NCBI GenBank assembly: GCA_964628195.1
Contig: CAZVPF010000065.1
Coordinates: forward strand, 1 to 12,484
Direction: 5' to 3'
Source of the DNA: CAZVPF01 sp964628195
Lineage (GTDB): Bacteria > Planctomycetota > Phycisphaerae > Sedimentisphaerales > Anaerohalosphaeraceae
DNA length: 12,484 nucleotides
Part shown: in pieces, positions 5,113 through 12,484 of the stretch
How positions within the stretch are numbered: position 1 is the stretch's first letter
Layout: every line of letters begins with the position of its first letter
Made by a program: the position numbers and the translations under genes
Notes under the pieces: model-generated
What the model was told of the DNA's origin: nothing
Databases searched by the model: none
The model's input: only the letters and a program-made list of their open reading frames with translations

Positions 5113-6596
5113 TTATGAAATTCCAACATAGTTAAAGAATATGGCGGTAAACCAATATTCCAGTTTCCGCCGTTGGTGTTTTGTTTAATTGAAATTTCCC
5201 TAATATCAGCGACATTGGAAGACAAGTCCAAAGACATGAATGAAAAAGCTCTCGCCCTGGATGCGACAAAATCTTTAATATCAATATTTGTGTCAAATTC
5301 TTGATTAGTACCTTTCTTGTTCAACAAATATACCCAAAGAGTCTTTCTGTCTCTGCTGACTGCGGCAAGATGCCGTATAAATTCATGATCGACTTTGGTC
5401 TCTATCCGTCTTTGTCCAAGCAAGTTAGAAAACAGCTTAAAAACTTTGTGACTTGGCGTCGGCTCACGTCTTTGCTGGTCCAGAATAGCACGAAAATCTC
5501 CACCCAGATCACCGCGATTCCAAGTCAAAGGCCACATACAGGCCATATGTAACCCACCCTCAATAAATTGCATCAGCATTTCTGCCTGCATTAAGGCGTG
5601 TTGGTATCGTGAAAATTCAGTATTTCTATTCGGAGCAATATTCCACTCAAGTGAGGCTAACTTAATGTCTACCCCCATTTGCTGAATTCTTTCATAAAAA
5701 CTCCGGATTTCCTCGGCAATACTCGGGCCGATATACCTTTGGTCTGGGCAATCTCCACACCAATTCCTGACTTTCATGGGATTGTCCTTAAGCCACAAAT
5801 CCCAAGTGCAATATCCCCATGCCCAGTATAGATGTACGTCAATAATATCAATATATTCATTTGCTTCGGAAATCATATATTCATATTCTTTCCAGCACTC
5901 AGGGTTGCTTAAAAGACTATGCCAGTCGGCAACGGTCTTAATATTGGGATCGACTGCTTTCATCGCCGGAACGAACTTCTTAATATATCCGACATATTCT
6001 TCTATGGTCATAGCGTCAACATTAGAACCAAAATACGGCTCATTATCAAGATACCAGTATTTAACATTGTAATTTTTATCCTTACAGTATTTAACCCACC
6101 TGGCGGCTTCTGCAATACTGTCATCTATTCGGTCGAATCTTATGCCGGACTGAATGTTAACACCTATCAAGGGCTCTGCACCTACAGCTCTGCACTGGCG
6201 AATAAAATCGTCGGTGCTCATATAGGCATCACCACCTGAAAAATCCTTGCTAACAAAGACATCCCATCCGTCCATGTACCAGTCAACCTCAGGTTTTTCC
6301 CAGTGAAATCGCGATGTTTCTACGCCGCCTGGATACCGCATTAATCCAACATTTGCTTCTTTTAAGTATCCGGCAATTTTACCATCGGACCAGATTAAGT
6401 CGCGGTCAAAGTAATAACTCATATTAACACCAGTTAACATTCGACTAATAACACCTTTGGTATTATCAGCATCAACCTTAATTTGAAGTTCGTTAATTGC
6501 AGAATTGGACTTTGCTTTAACGGCACCGCCGGTAAAAATTAATAATAAAAAGACAATTAATCCAAACAAGATGAAGCAATTATTTTTCCTTACCAT
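5109..6596 (-). CDS. Secreted clan GH-A glycoside hydrolase (GH51/GH39-like)
   Basis: A 495-residue exported hydrolase. A signal peptide covers residues 1-28 (basic MVRK, a hydrophobic core, 'AVKA' end). The (beta/alpha)8 barrel shows 'LMRYPGG' (about 85-91), 'YWYLDNEPYF' with the probable acid/base E186, 'IDVHLYW' (about 253-259), and 'LASLEWN' with the probable nucleophile E317. A C-terminal beta domain (from about residue 390) ends 'GLPPYSLTMLEF', as in arabinofuranosidase-like enzymes. These features place it in retaining clan GH-A, nearest by eye to GH51/GH39/GH79; the exact family and substrate cannot be fixed. The start at 6596 is chosen because AGGAGA lies 6 nt before it; an ATG at 6614 six codons upstream would put that ribosome site inside the gene. 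It is second in a run with the GH5-like gene, 58 nt downstream of it, and overlaps the sulfatase by ATGA. No dockerin-like module is present. Confidence 0.88.
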   Translation of the reverse strand: MVRKNNCFILFGLIVFLLLIFTGGAVKAKSNSAINELQIKVDADNTKGVISRMLTGVNMSYYFDRDLIWSDGKIAGYLKEANVGLMRYPGGVETSRFHWEKPEVDWYMDGWDVFVSKDFSGGDAYMSTDDFIRQCRAVGAEPLIGVNIQSGIRFDRIDDSIAEAARWVKYCKDKNYNVKYWYLDNEPYFGSNVDAMTIEEYVGYIKKFVPAMKAVDPNIKTVADWHSLLSNPECWKEYEYMISEANEYIDIIDVHLYWAWGYCTWDLWLKDNPMKVRNWCGDCPDQRYIGPSIAEEIRSFYERIQQMGVDIKLASLEWNIAPNRNTEFSRYQHALMQAEMLMQFIEGGLHMACMWPLTWNRGDLGGDFRAILDQQRREPTPSHKVFKLFSNLLGQRRIETKVDHEFIRHLAAVSRDRKTLWVYLLNKKGTNQEFDTNIDIKDFVASRARAFSFMSLDLSSNVADIREISIKQNTNGGNWNIGLPPYSLTMLEFHK

Positions 6597-6629
6597 AGTT
6601 TTTCTCCTATTCATTTGTATTCTTTCATG

Positions 6630-6647
6630 GGGACATTGTTATGTCCC
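6630..6647 (-). promoter_or_regulatory. Intercistronic hairpin between two hydrolase genes
   Basis: GGGACAT (6630-6636) and ATGTCCC (6641-6647) form a perfect 7-bp stem with a 4-nt loop, in the gap between the GH5-like gene and the GH-A gene. No U-run follows on the minus strand, so it is more likely an RNA-processing or stability element than a terminator. Confidence 0.4.
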
Positions 6648-6654
6648 GGTTTGT

Positions 6655-9249
6655 TTACTGTGGATTTACGCAATTTAAATTTAACCAGTAACTGGCAATT
6701 ACGGCCAGGTCATGTATATCGACCAAATTATCTTTATCCGGTTCAGGAGCGATATCTGCAGAAGGGATGCCCGGTATATCATGCCACTGACTTGCAAGTA
6801 TTGAATAATCTGCGAAGTTAACAGCACCTGTATTATCAAGGTTGGCACCACCACATGGTAACTCGCCGGTATATGGTGTAATTCTATATTTCCCCGCCTT
6901 TGCATCGAAAGACGCTGCCCCAGTATGGATAAGTTCCCATCCGTTTGATTCATAACGTTCTACTTTGACATCGCTGCCCCATTCGGGATGATTCAGAGTA
7001 AATGTATGAACAGTGTCATAATCGAGCAGGACTGTTTTGTTGTAAGGCGGGGAGTATGTGCAATACCAGTGCGGACTTAGCCATGAAGCGTCTGGTGTGA
7101 TTTCAAGTTTAATCATATCCCCTTGCAAGTCTATAAAGTAGATGCCCGTACCAGAATATTGAACAAAACTTGAATCACCGCGTCCGGTTATAATAGCGGG
7201 TGAATTCGGAACAGTTAATCCCGCAGGTAACCAGTTGTCGTCTGTGGAATACATGTATTTGTCTTCGGTGCAGAAGACACTTAAATTATTCAGGAAGGAC
7301 ACCCCGAGTTTGCCGTCGAATACAAGGTTGTCATCAGCCGATGCCACATAAGGATCATTTCGATCTGTAGATTTGAATACTTCCGAGGCTATTGCAAAGC
7401 TGGCAGCCTTGGCAGGGGTGCAGTCCAGGTTCAGAAAATGTGAACCGGCGAAGTACTCTGCAGATGGCTGGAGTGTGTATCTCCACATACAAGCGATCTG
7501 TGATCCCAGTGCGCGCATCATCCGGGCCATTGCGGGATATAAATATGCTGTCTGCTGGAAAAAAGTCTCAAACTCGTATGTTACAATTGCCTTGCTTTCG
7601 AATCGGTCGCCCAGTGCCCATCGGTGTCCGCCGTAGTTATCGTAAACTTCCTTGATATACGGCAAATAATTGTTTCCGTCCAGGTTCTCCGGGTTGTACC
7701 AATATTCGGCCCCCGCATCTTCCTGCCCCGGGTAAAGACAAAATGCAATGATATCAACATTGCTGTCTGCGGCAGCTTGAAATACTGCCTCATTTCCATA
7801 GAGTAGGCTGTTCACCCAGCCGGGATCATTTCTGAAATTTCCTATGTATATCCAACCCGGCCAGCCCAGATTCCAGGCGAGCGGTTTTGTGCACCCCGTA
7901 TTGGAAATGGTTGAAACCATGTCGTTTATATATTCTTTAACATAATTATACCTATAATCAACATAGTCAAACTCCGGAAAGCCCGAAGGAGAGGGCCTTG
8001 CCTCAAAGTCTGCATTAAGCGATGAATACACAGGATTGTTTATCATTTCATCATAACTTACATAGAGCGGTTCATTCATGATTTCTATGTAAGCTATTGC
8101 AGGCTCATTCTTGATCGCATTGCCGGTATAAGGGTTTACATGGTTCATCATATTTCTGATATATGTTTGAGTCTTTGATACGAGCGCCGGGTCGGTTATC
8201 CATTTGCCCCTTTCCTGACCTACCAGAAACGAATTGCTGTAATAAGCTGTGTTCATTTCATTCACCATCGACAGGTTAACATAGATACCCAGCGATGAGG
8301 CCTGGGCTATCTGATAGTCAACCGCGTCAAGAAATGCGCTGTTAGTATTCAGATCACCGGTTGATATGGCCAAGTCCGAAACCGTAAGATGAATGCGAAT
8401 TACCTCCGCTCCCATACGCTTTGCGCGGGCGAGGTTCTCGTCAACAACATTGTGCAGCGTCTCCCTGGTCAGAGGCAGGTTAGTATATTTCTGCAGAGTC
8501 TGTCTATATTCCCAGTAAGTGGTGGGGCCAAAATTAACCCCAAATAAAGCGACTTCTTCCCGGGAGGCATCATCATAAACAAGAATACCATTCTGGACAG
8601 TAATTGGGCGAAGAGGGGCTGGATCACCAACAGGTCCCGGTGTGACCTGTTCAATTTCGGTGCGGTCAAAATTATACTTATTCTTCATTGCATTATCAAA
8701 TAGGTCAGTTGTGTCGTTTATGGATACATCGTCAAGATAACTTGTTCCCGGTACTCCCCGATACATAGAGCCATCTGCGCCTCCAAACCACTCAAAACGC
8801 AATTGAGTGTTATTTCCGGAGTCGAAGATAAGACGGACTTCAGTCCACTGTTCACTCGGAGGTGCGCTCGCAGAATTTATAGTGGACCAGTCCATTGTTT
8901 GTACTGCAATGACGGGTTGCAATATTCCGTCACCTTTTACCCATGCAGTTATTTCATACATTGTATTCGGGGTTACGTTTAGTATCTGGTCGAGATGGAT
9001 GTTATCACTGCCGGGTTCAGCTCTTGAGTATTTTGCAGACTTTGAACCGCTGTGTGTATTATTAGAAACTATCGTAAGTGTAGCATCGGAAGTGCCGGAT
9101 ATAAAAGAGCCCCATTCTCCATCAGTAGAGGACCATGGAACAAAAGTCGATGTTATCTCAAATCCTCCATCATTAAAAGAGGCCGCCGAACAAATTACTG
9201 TTGGCAATAATAAAGCGAAAAAACTAAGGTATATAAGTTTAATTCTCAT
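6655..9249 (-). CDS. Modular GH5-like hydrolase with CBM and dockerin-like module
   Basis: An 864-residue secreted enzyme. In order: a signal peptide (about 1-22); an N-terminal jelly-roll binding module (about 24-180, 'SFNDGGFEI...HSGSKSAKYS...YEITAWVKGDG...YLDDVSI', CBM4/9/22-like); a linker; a clan GH-A barrel from about 217 ('LFGVNFG'), with 'VIRIHLTVSD', then 'YIEIMNEP' giving the probable acid/base E393 and 'VTYEFET' giving the nucleophile candidate E559 (or E561); a beta-rich domain (about 600-795); and a dockerin-like module (about 803-859) with two calcium motifs, 'ANLDNTGAVNFADYSILASQW' and 'DNLVDIHDLAVIASYWL'. The barrel looks most like GH5 endo-hydrolases, but the substrate is not readable. 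The ATG at 9249 follows GAGGAT about 9 nt upstream; a TTG five codons earlier has no ribosome site. It begins a unit read from its own promoter (9292-9319) and continues into the GH-A and sulfatase genes. Confidence 0.88.
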   Translation of the reverse strand: MRIKLIYLSFFALLLPTVICSAASFNDGGFEITSTFVPWSSTDGEWGSFISGTSDATLTIVSNNTHSGSKSAKYSRAEPGSDNIHLDQILNVTPNTMYEITAWVKGDGILQPVIAVQTMDWSTINSASAPPSEQWTEVRLIFDSGNNTQLRFEWFGGADGSMYRGVPGTSYLDDVSINDTTDLFDNAMKNKYNFDRTEIEQVTPGPVGDPAPLRPITVQNGILVYDDASREEVALFGVNFGPTTYWEYRQTLQKYTNLPLTRETLHNVVDENLARAKRMGAEVIRIHLTVSDLAISTGDLNTNSAFLDAVDYQIAQASSLGIYVNLSMVNEMNTAYYSNSFLVGQERGKWITDPALVSKTQTYIRNMMNHVNPYTGNAIKNEPAIAYIEIMNEPLYVSYDEMINNPVYSSLNADFEARPSPSGFPEFDYVDYRYNYVKEYINDMVSTISNTGCTKPLAWNLGWPGWIYIGNFRNDPGWVNSLLYGNEAVFQAAADSNVDIIAFCLYPGQEDAGAEYWYNPENLDGNNYLPYIKEVYDNYGGHRWALGDRFESKAIVTYEFETFFQQTAYLYPAMARMMRALGSQIACMWRYTLQPSAEYFAGSHFLNLDCTPAKAASFAIASEVFKSTDRNDPYVASADDNLVFDGKLGVSFLNNLSVFCTEDKYMYSTDDNWLPAGLTVPNSPAIITGRGDSSFVQYSGTGIYFIDLQGDMIKLEITPDASWLSPHWYCTYSPPYNKTVLLDYDTVHTFTLNHPEWGSDVKVERYESNGWELIHTGAASFDAKAGKYRITPYTGELPCGGANLDNTGAVNFADYSILASQWHDIPGIPSADIAPEPDKDNLVDIHDLAVIASYWLNLNCVNPQ

Positions 9250-9291
9250 AACAATTATCCTCAAGATCGCTCAAGTGAAATACTTCTTTGT

Positions 9292-9319
9292 ATTATATAA
9301 TTACAGCAAAACAGGTAAA
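9292..9319 (-). promoter_or_regulatory. Promoter of the hydrolase-sulfatase operon
   Basis: On the minus strand TATAAT (9292-9297, consensus) follows TTTACC (9314-9319, four of six) after 16 nt. Predicted start is near 9285, with a leader of about 36 nt to the ATG at 9249. The -35 box overlaps the T-rich tail of the terminator just upstream, so one unit stops where the next begins. Confidence 0.55.
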
Positions 9320-9323
9320 AATG

Positions 9324-9349
9324 CGGGAAATAGGTTTCCCTATTTCCCG
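9324..9349 (-). terminator. Rho-independent terminator after the repeat-protein gene
   Basis: CGGGAAATAG (9324-9333) and CTATTTCCCG (9340-9349) form a perfect 10-bp stem with a 6-nt loop. On the minus strand the stem is followed by CATTTTTACC, a U-rich tail. It lies about 65 nt past the stop of the carbohydrate-binding repeat protein and separates it from the next gene. Confidence 0.75.
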
Positions 9350-9412
9350 TTTAGAATCAAATAAAATTAAAGGTGTTATAAGCAAATCTGCTCCATACAT
9401 ACCTAAATGTAA

Positions 9413-11485
9413 CTATGGAAGTTGGGGGCAGCTTTCCCAGTTCCAATACATAGAAAACCATGCGAAGTCCAGCCCGTCAACTACTCCATCAGTATATATG
9501 TCTCCAGGCAACTCGGGAGCACTTATGAGCCAGGACTGAACCATTAGTGCCAAATCACTTATATCGATAGCGCTTGTGCCGGTGATTTCAGCATCAAAAC
9601 ATTCACACAGGTCCCCTGTTCCGTCGCTGTCAGTGTCCTGCTGCATTATATTTGACACCAACCTGCAATTATCCGTCAAGTCCTCTATGCCGTCGCCGTC
9701 CAGGTCTTCATCCATCCATTCGCATTCTCCGGCCATGTTTACCCACTTAAGCTCATCTATCCAGACAGTTGCCGTTCCGGGTGCCACTTCAGGCCATGAT
9801 TTAATTGCGCAAATACTTACAACAGCCCAATCGGTTAGAGGTGTGTCTTCCCATTGGACAAACATCTCTTTGGGAACAGCATAAAAAGTCCAGTCGGAAG
9901 TGGGTGTAAAAGAGTAACTTCGGTAACCAGTCCAGTAATCCCCAATCATCTGCAGCAGAATTGAGACCCCCGGATCAAGATCAGCTTTGGCCCAGAAAGT
10001 AATGTGACTGGCGTTGGTCAAGTTCTGACTGTTTCCCACTCCGTCTTGTGCAGTTGGATTGGGAAGAATTCCAAAATTAAAGTCAAGAGCGTCATTAGGA
10101 TCCCACGTAATTGCAAACGAACTGGTACTGTCACTAACAGGAGCAGGATCATCCTGCACGCTGATCCATGGCCAATGCCACAGACCCGATACATCATCGA
10201 AATCATTCAGGGTCTTAACGCAAGCGTTATTATCAATAGGGTTGATCGGGCTGGTTCCTGCGGCAACTTCATCGGCATCACCAACACCGTCCCCGTCGGT
10301 GTCCTTGTTGCTCCAGTCGCACTGTCCTGACATATCCACCCATTTGACTTCATCGATCCAGATTGTCTGGGGGTTTGAAGATGGTGGCCAGGTAGTAATT
10401 TGTCCCATATGCACTTCAGACCAGTCATGTGTAGGTGCGGTACCCCATGCTGCAAAATTACTTACTGGTATTGCGAAAAAGGTCCACTCCGAAGGCGGGT
10501 TACTGATTTGATAGTTATTGTAAGCGCTCCAATTGTCGGCAGTCATTGTGAAATTCATTACAGTTCCTGCATCAAAGTCTGTTTTAAGCCAGAAGGTAAT
10601 ATGGGTTGCGCTTGTCAAATCCTGACTGTTACCAACTCCGGCGACCGCTGTAGGGTCAGGGAGAATTCCATAGACAAAATTCAGCCAATCATTAACGGGT
10701 ACGGGAATTTCAAAAGAAGCCGAACTGTGTCCTACCGGAGCAGGGGCCGCTTGTATCCCGGGCGGGTAATGCCAGAGGTTCGTTACATCATCGAAGTCGT
10801 TGAGTATATGGTCGCAAGTAGGCGGAGTGCTTAAAGGGTCTATCGGACTTGTTCCGGCTGAAGCTTCATCCGCATCGCTGAAACCGTCTCCATCGGTGTC
10901 GTCATCACTCCACCCGCATTGTCCTGACATATCCACCCATTTAATCTCGTCGACCCATATGCTCGCGTTGTTCGGCTCAGGTGGCCAAGTTGATATTGTG
11001 CCGAAATGCACTTCGGACCAGTCGTGTGTGGGTTCGGTTCCCCAAGCGCCAAAATCCTCAACAGGCACCGCATAGAACTTCCAGAACTCAGGGAGCGGAT
11101 CAGAAATCCAATAAGAATTATAGGCACTCCAGTTATCTGCGGTCAACATAAATTCCATGCTTGTTTCTGCATCTACGTCTGCTTTAAGCCAGAATGTTAT
11201 GTGAGTAGCATTGGTCAAATCCTGGCTGTTACCCACACCATCCACCGCGGTAGGATCTGGAAGAATCCCATAGTCCCACTCAAGGTTTTCCTGGGCAGGC
11301 CAAGAGACCTTAAAAGACGCCGCACTGTGGCTTACGGGCGCCGGGTCAGATTGTGTGCCAAGGGGCCAATTCCAAAGACCGGTTACATTGTCGAAATCGT
11401 TGAGTACCTGATCGCAGGTGTTACCCAGTACATATCCTGCAATTAAGGTTAAAAATAGTGAAATTAAACATATCTTCTTACTCAT
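9413..11485 (-). CDS. Secreted triple carbohydrate-binding repeat protein with TSP3 and dockerin-like modules
   Basis: A 690-residue exported protein without a recognisable catalytic domain. A signal peptide (about 1-21) is followed by three tandem repeats at residues 24-223, 224-421 and 422-605. Each begins 'C...LNDFDxVxxLW', passes 'FGILPxPTA..GVGNSQxLT.A.HITFW', and ends 'IW(I/V)DExKWVxM.G.C'. They look like beta-sandwich carbohydrate-binding domains of the CBM11/CIA30 kind, rich in Trp and Tyr. The first two are followed by a thrombospondin type-3-like calcium loop, 'DTDGDGxxDADE.xAGTSP', and the third by two ('DLDGDGIEDLTDNC', 'DTDSDGTGDLCEC'). Residues about 630-684 are a dockerin-like module ('AIDISDLALMVQSWL', 'TDGVVDGLDFAWFSMYW'). 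AAAGGG lies about 8 nt before the ATG. It lies between the transporter and hydrolase genes, so it probably captures the glycan at the cell surface, or organises enzymes there. Binding is inferred from the fold only. Confidence 0.85.
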   Translation of the reverse strand: MSKKICLISLFLTLIAGYVLGNTCDQVLNDFDNVTGLWNWPLGTQSDPAPVSHSAASFKVSWPAQENLEWDYGILPDPTAVDGVGNSQDLTNATHITFWLKADVDAETSMEFMLTADNWSAYNSYWISDPLPEFWKFYAVPVEDFGAWGTEPTHDWSEVHFGTISTWPPEPNNASIWVDEIKWVDMSGQCGWSDDDTDGDGFSDADEASAGTSPIDPLSTPPTCDHILNDFDDVTNLWHYPPGIQAAPAPVGHSSASFEIPVPVNDWLNFVYGILPDPTAVAGVGNSQDLTSATHITFWLKTDFDAGTVMNFTMTADNWSAYNNYQISNPPSEWTFFAIPVSNFAAWGTAPTHDWSEVHMGQITTWPPSSNPQTIWIDEVKWVDMSGQCDWSNKDTDGDGVGDADEVAAGTSPINPIDNNACVKTLNDFDDVSGLWHWPWISVQDDPAPVSDSTSSFAITWDPNDALDFNFGILPNPTAQDGVGNSQNLTNASHITFWAKADLDPGVSILLQMIGDYWTGYRSYSFTPTSDWTFYAVPKEMFVQWEDTPLTDWAVVSICAIKSWPEVAPGTATVWIDELKWVNMAGECEWMDEDLDGDGIEDLTDNCRLVSNIMQQDTDSDGTGDLCECFDAEITGTSAIDISDLALMVQSWLISAPELPGDIYTDGVVDGLDFAWFSMYWNWESCPQLP
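9671..11416 (-). repeat. Three tandem gene-internal repeats of about 597 nt
   Basis: Units at about 10817-11416, 10223-10816 and 9671-10222 encode the three binding repeats. Repeats 1 and 2 are closest: TGTCCTGACATATCCACCCA occurs at 10323 and again at 10920, exactly 597 nt (199 codons) apart. Repeat 3 is clearly more diverged. This points to an older duplication followed by a more recent one. Confidence 0.85.
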
Positions 11486-11568
11486 CCATTCACCCTTTCA
11501 AAGAATTGTTTGTTCTTTTTGCATTGCAAGATCAGTTTGTATAAAGTGGCTAAATCTTCATAAATAAT

Positions 11569-11597
11569 ATATTATGGTTATTACCGGCAAATGCCAA
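11569..11597 (-). promoter_or_regulatory. Promoter candidate for the repeat-protein gene
   Basis: On the minus strand TTGGCA (11592-11597, five of six) and TAATAT (11569-11574, four of six) are 17 nt apart, with a leader of about 75 nt to the ATG at 11485. The 284-nt gap 11486-11769 is otherwise AT-rich with no gene; no convincing terminator for the transporter was seen in it. The -35 box lies in an imperfect GGCA-AA-TGCC palindrome (11586-11595), a possible operator half. Confidence 0.4.
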
Positions 11598-11769
11598 GTC
11601 CAATTTACGACGAATTACTGCCATTTTGCGCACCAGGTATTAAACAAAATTCTTTTCCCGATAAAAAAATTTTTCTTGTTAAAACTTCAAATGAGGGCAT
11701 CAATCTGCAGCAAATTTAACCAGAAACAATGCAGCAATTATAATTCAAACTGCCTCAAACTTAATATGT

Positions 11770-12484
11770 TTATTGCCATCTAATATATATTTCCCATACT
11801 AATGTCAGGCCCAGCCAGAAAACTGCAACTCCAACGGTATATTTCCACAAATTCGGCCATGCATTTAAGCCAATAAACGGCCCCTTAACGCCTGGTATTG
11901 TATAAACTGTCAAATTTTCCAATTTCTTTCTATCTGGTGCTTTTTCAAAGCGGCTTAAAACAAGTGATACTGCAACTGCCCAGGCAAAAGAAAATATCCC
12001 GACATTGGGAAAACTTATATCAGTTCCAAAATCAAGATATACCGCCAGAATAATGCCGCTAACCATAGCCATAAGCGCAGCCCTGGAAGTCGTACGAACA
12101 GAAAATACGCCAACAAAGTACAAGGCAATCAGTACCCCAAACATATCTGCTACAAGGCTTTGTATCAGTTGGGTTACAGTTCTGGATTTTGCTGCAACAG
12201 GCACGAGGATTAAGGACGTAAAAATAATAACAATCTGCACGATTCGAGCAAATCTTTTTATTCTAAAGCTATCAGCATTCGGGGATAAAAAACGAAGGTA
12301 AATGTCTTCAGTGATAAGTGTGCTTGATGCAATCATCAGTCCATCGATAGTAGAAAGAAGCGAGGCTATAAGTCCGGCGATAAGCATTCCTCTTATACCA
12401 ACAGGGAAAAATGAGAGAATAGCCTTTAAACCACAAACCCTATACATTGAATTAAAAGACTTAACATAATTCATATTTCCTGGA
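11770..12484 (-). CDS. Sodium:solute symporter (SSS family), C-terminal part
   Basis: The frame is open to the window edge, so only the last 238 or so residues of a transporter are present; the family usually has 450-600. The ATG at 12474 is probably internal, since the frame continues upstream and the family needs a long N-terminal half. The stretch 'GIRGMLIAGLIASLLSTIDG' followed by 'ASSTLITEDIYLRFL' is the SSS signature region. Further membrane segments are at roughly 79-98, 106-128, 135-151, 160-178 and 212-237 of the visible part. Members couple sodium entry to uptake of sugars, sialic acid, amino acids or other solutes; at the head of a glycan-degradation locus this one probably imports released sugars. 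Substrate not readable. Confidence 0.88.
   Translation of the reverse strand, partial: PGNMNYVKSFNSMYRVCGLKAILSFFPVGIRGMLIAGLIASLLSTIDGLMIASSTLITEDIYLRFLSPNADSFRIKRFARIVQIVIIFTSLILVPVAAKSRTVTQLIQSLVADMFGVLIALYFVGVFSVRTTSRAALMAMVSGIILAVYLDFGTDISFPNVGIFSFAWAVAVSLVLSRFEKAPDRKKLENLTVYTIPGVKGPFIGLNAWPNLWKYTVGVAVFWLGLTLVWEIYIRWQ

Noticed and set aside
6597..6614. Upstream ATG (6614) for the GH-A hydrolase
   Set aside because: The AGGAGA ribosome site lies between it and the ATG at 6596, so the downstream start is better supported.
9250..9264. TTG start at 9264 for the GH5-like enzyme
   Set aside because: No ribosome site precedes it, whereas GAGGAT fits the ATG at 9249, which also begins a normal signal peptide.
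8807..9364. 185-codon plus-strand ORF
   Set aside because: Antisense to the binding module of the GH5-like enzyme and running through the terminator and promoter; no motif.
9671..11416. CRISPR-like or satellite array
   Set aside because: The repeats are about 597 nt, coding and diverged; they are protein domains.

Overview
The window reads as chromosomal DNA of a polysaccharide-degrading planctomycete, most likely of the Phycisphaerae type. This is inferred from three proteins that end in the short dockerin-like calcium module typical of secreted planctomycete proteins (core 'DLAxxxxxWL'), from a Tat-exported sulfatase next to secreted glycoside hydrolases, and from a beta-helix protein tail common in that phylum. 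No marker gene is present, so the assignment is tentative.

Right-hand two thirds (3469-12484, all minus strand): a polysaccharide-utilisation locus. In transcription order it holds the C-terminal part of a sodium:solute symporter (cut by the window edge), a 690-residue secreted protein of three tandem carbohydrate-binding-like repeats with no catalytic domain, a large modular GH5-like hydrolase with an N-terminal binding module and a C-terminal dockerin-like module, a clan GH-A hydrolase, and a sulfatase that overlaps the preceding gene by ATGA. A terminator and a new promoter sit back to back between the repeat protein and the GH5-like gene, so the locus has at least two transcription units. 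The expected logic is capture of a sulfated glycan, chain cleavage outside the cytoplasm, desulfation, and sodium-driven uptake of the products. The substrate cannot be named from sequence.

Middle (1674-3468): a decayed zone. It holds a coding-like tail behind the sulfatase that is broken by apparent indels, a small four-helix membrane protein of unknown function, a long internal-loop hairpin, and the left end of an IS21-family element whose istA start is fused in frame to the tail of a secreted beta-helix/dockerin protein.

Left (1-1673): an accessory segment. A 179-residue protein with three zinc ribbons lies under a strong-looking promoter, a SAM-I-clan (S-box) riboswitch and two long hairpins, the second of which buries the ribosome binding site. 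This regulatory arrangement on a gene that is not an obvious methionine or SAM gene is the most unusual thing in the window. Upstream are a fragment of a tyrosine integrase C-terminus and a pRiA4b ORF-3-family gene whose promoter predicts a leaderless mRNA. No tRNA, rRNA or CRISPR array was seen.
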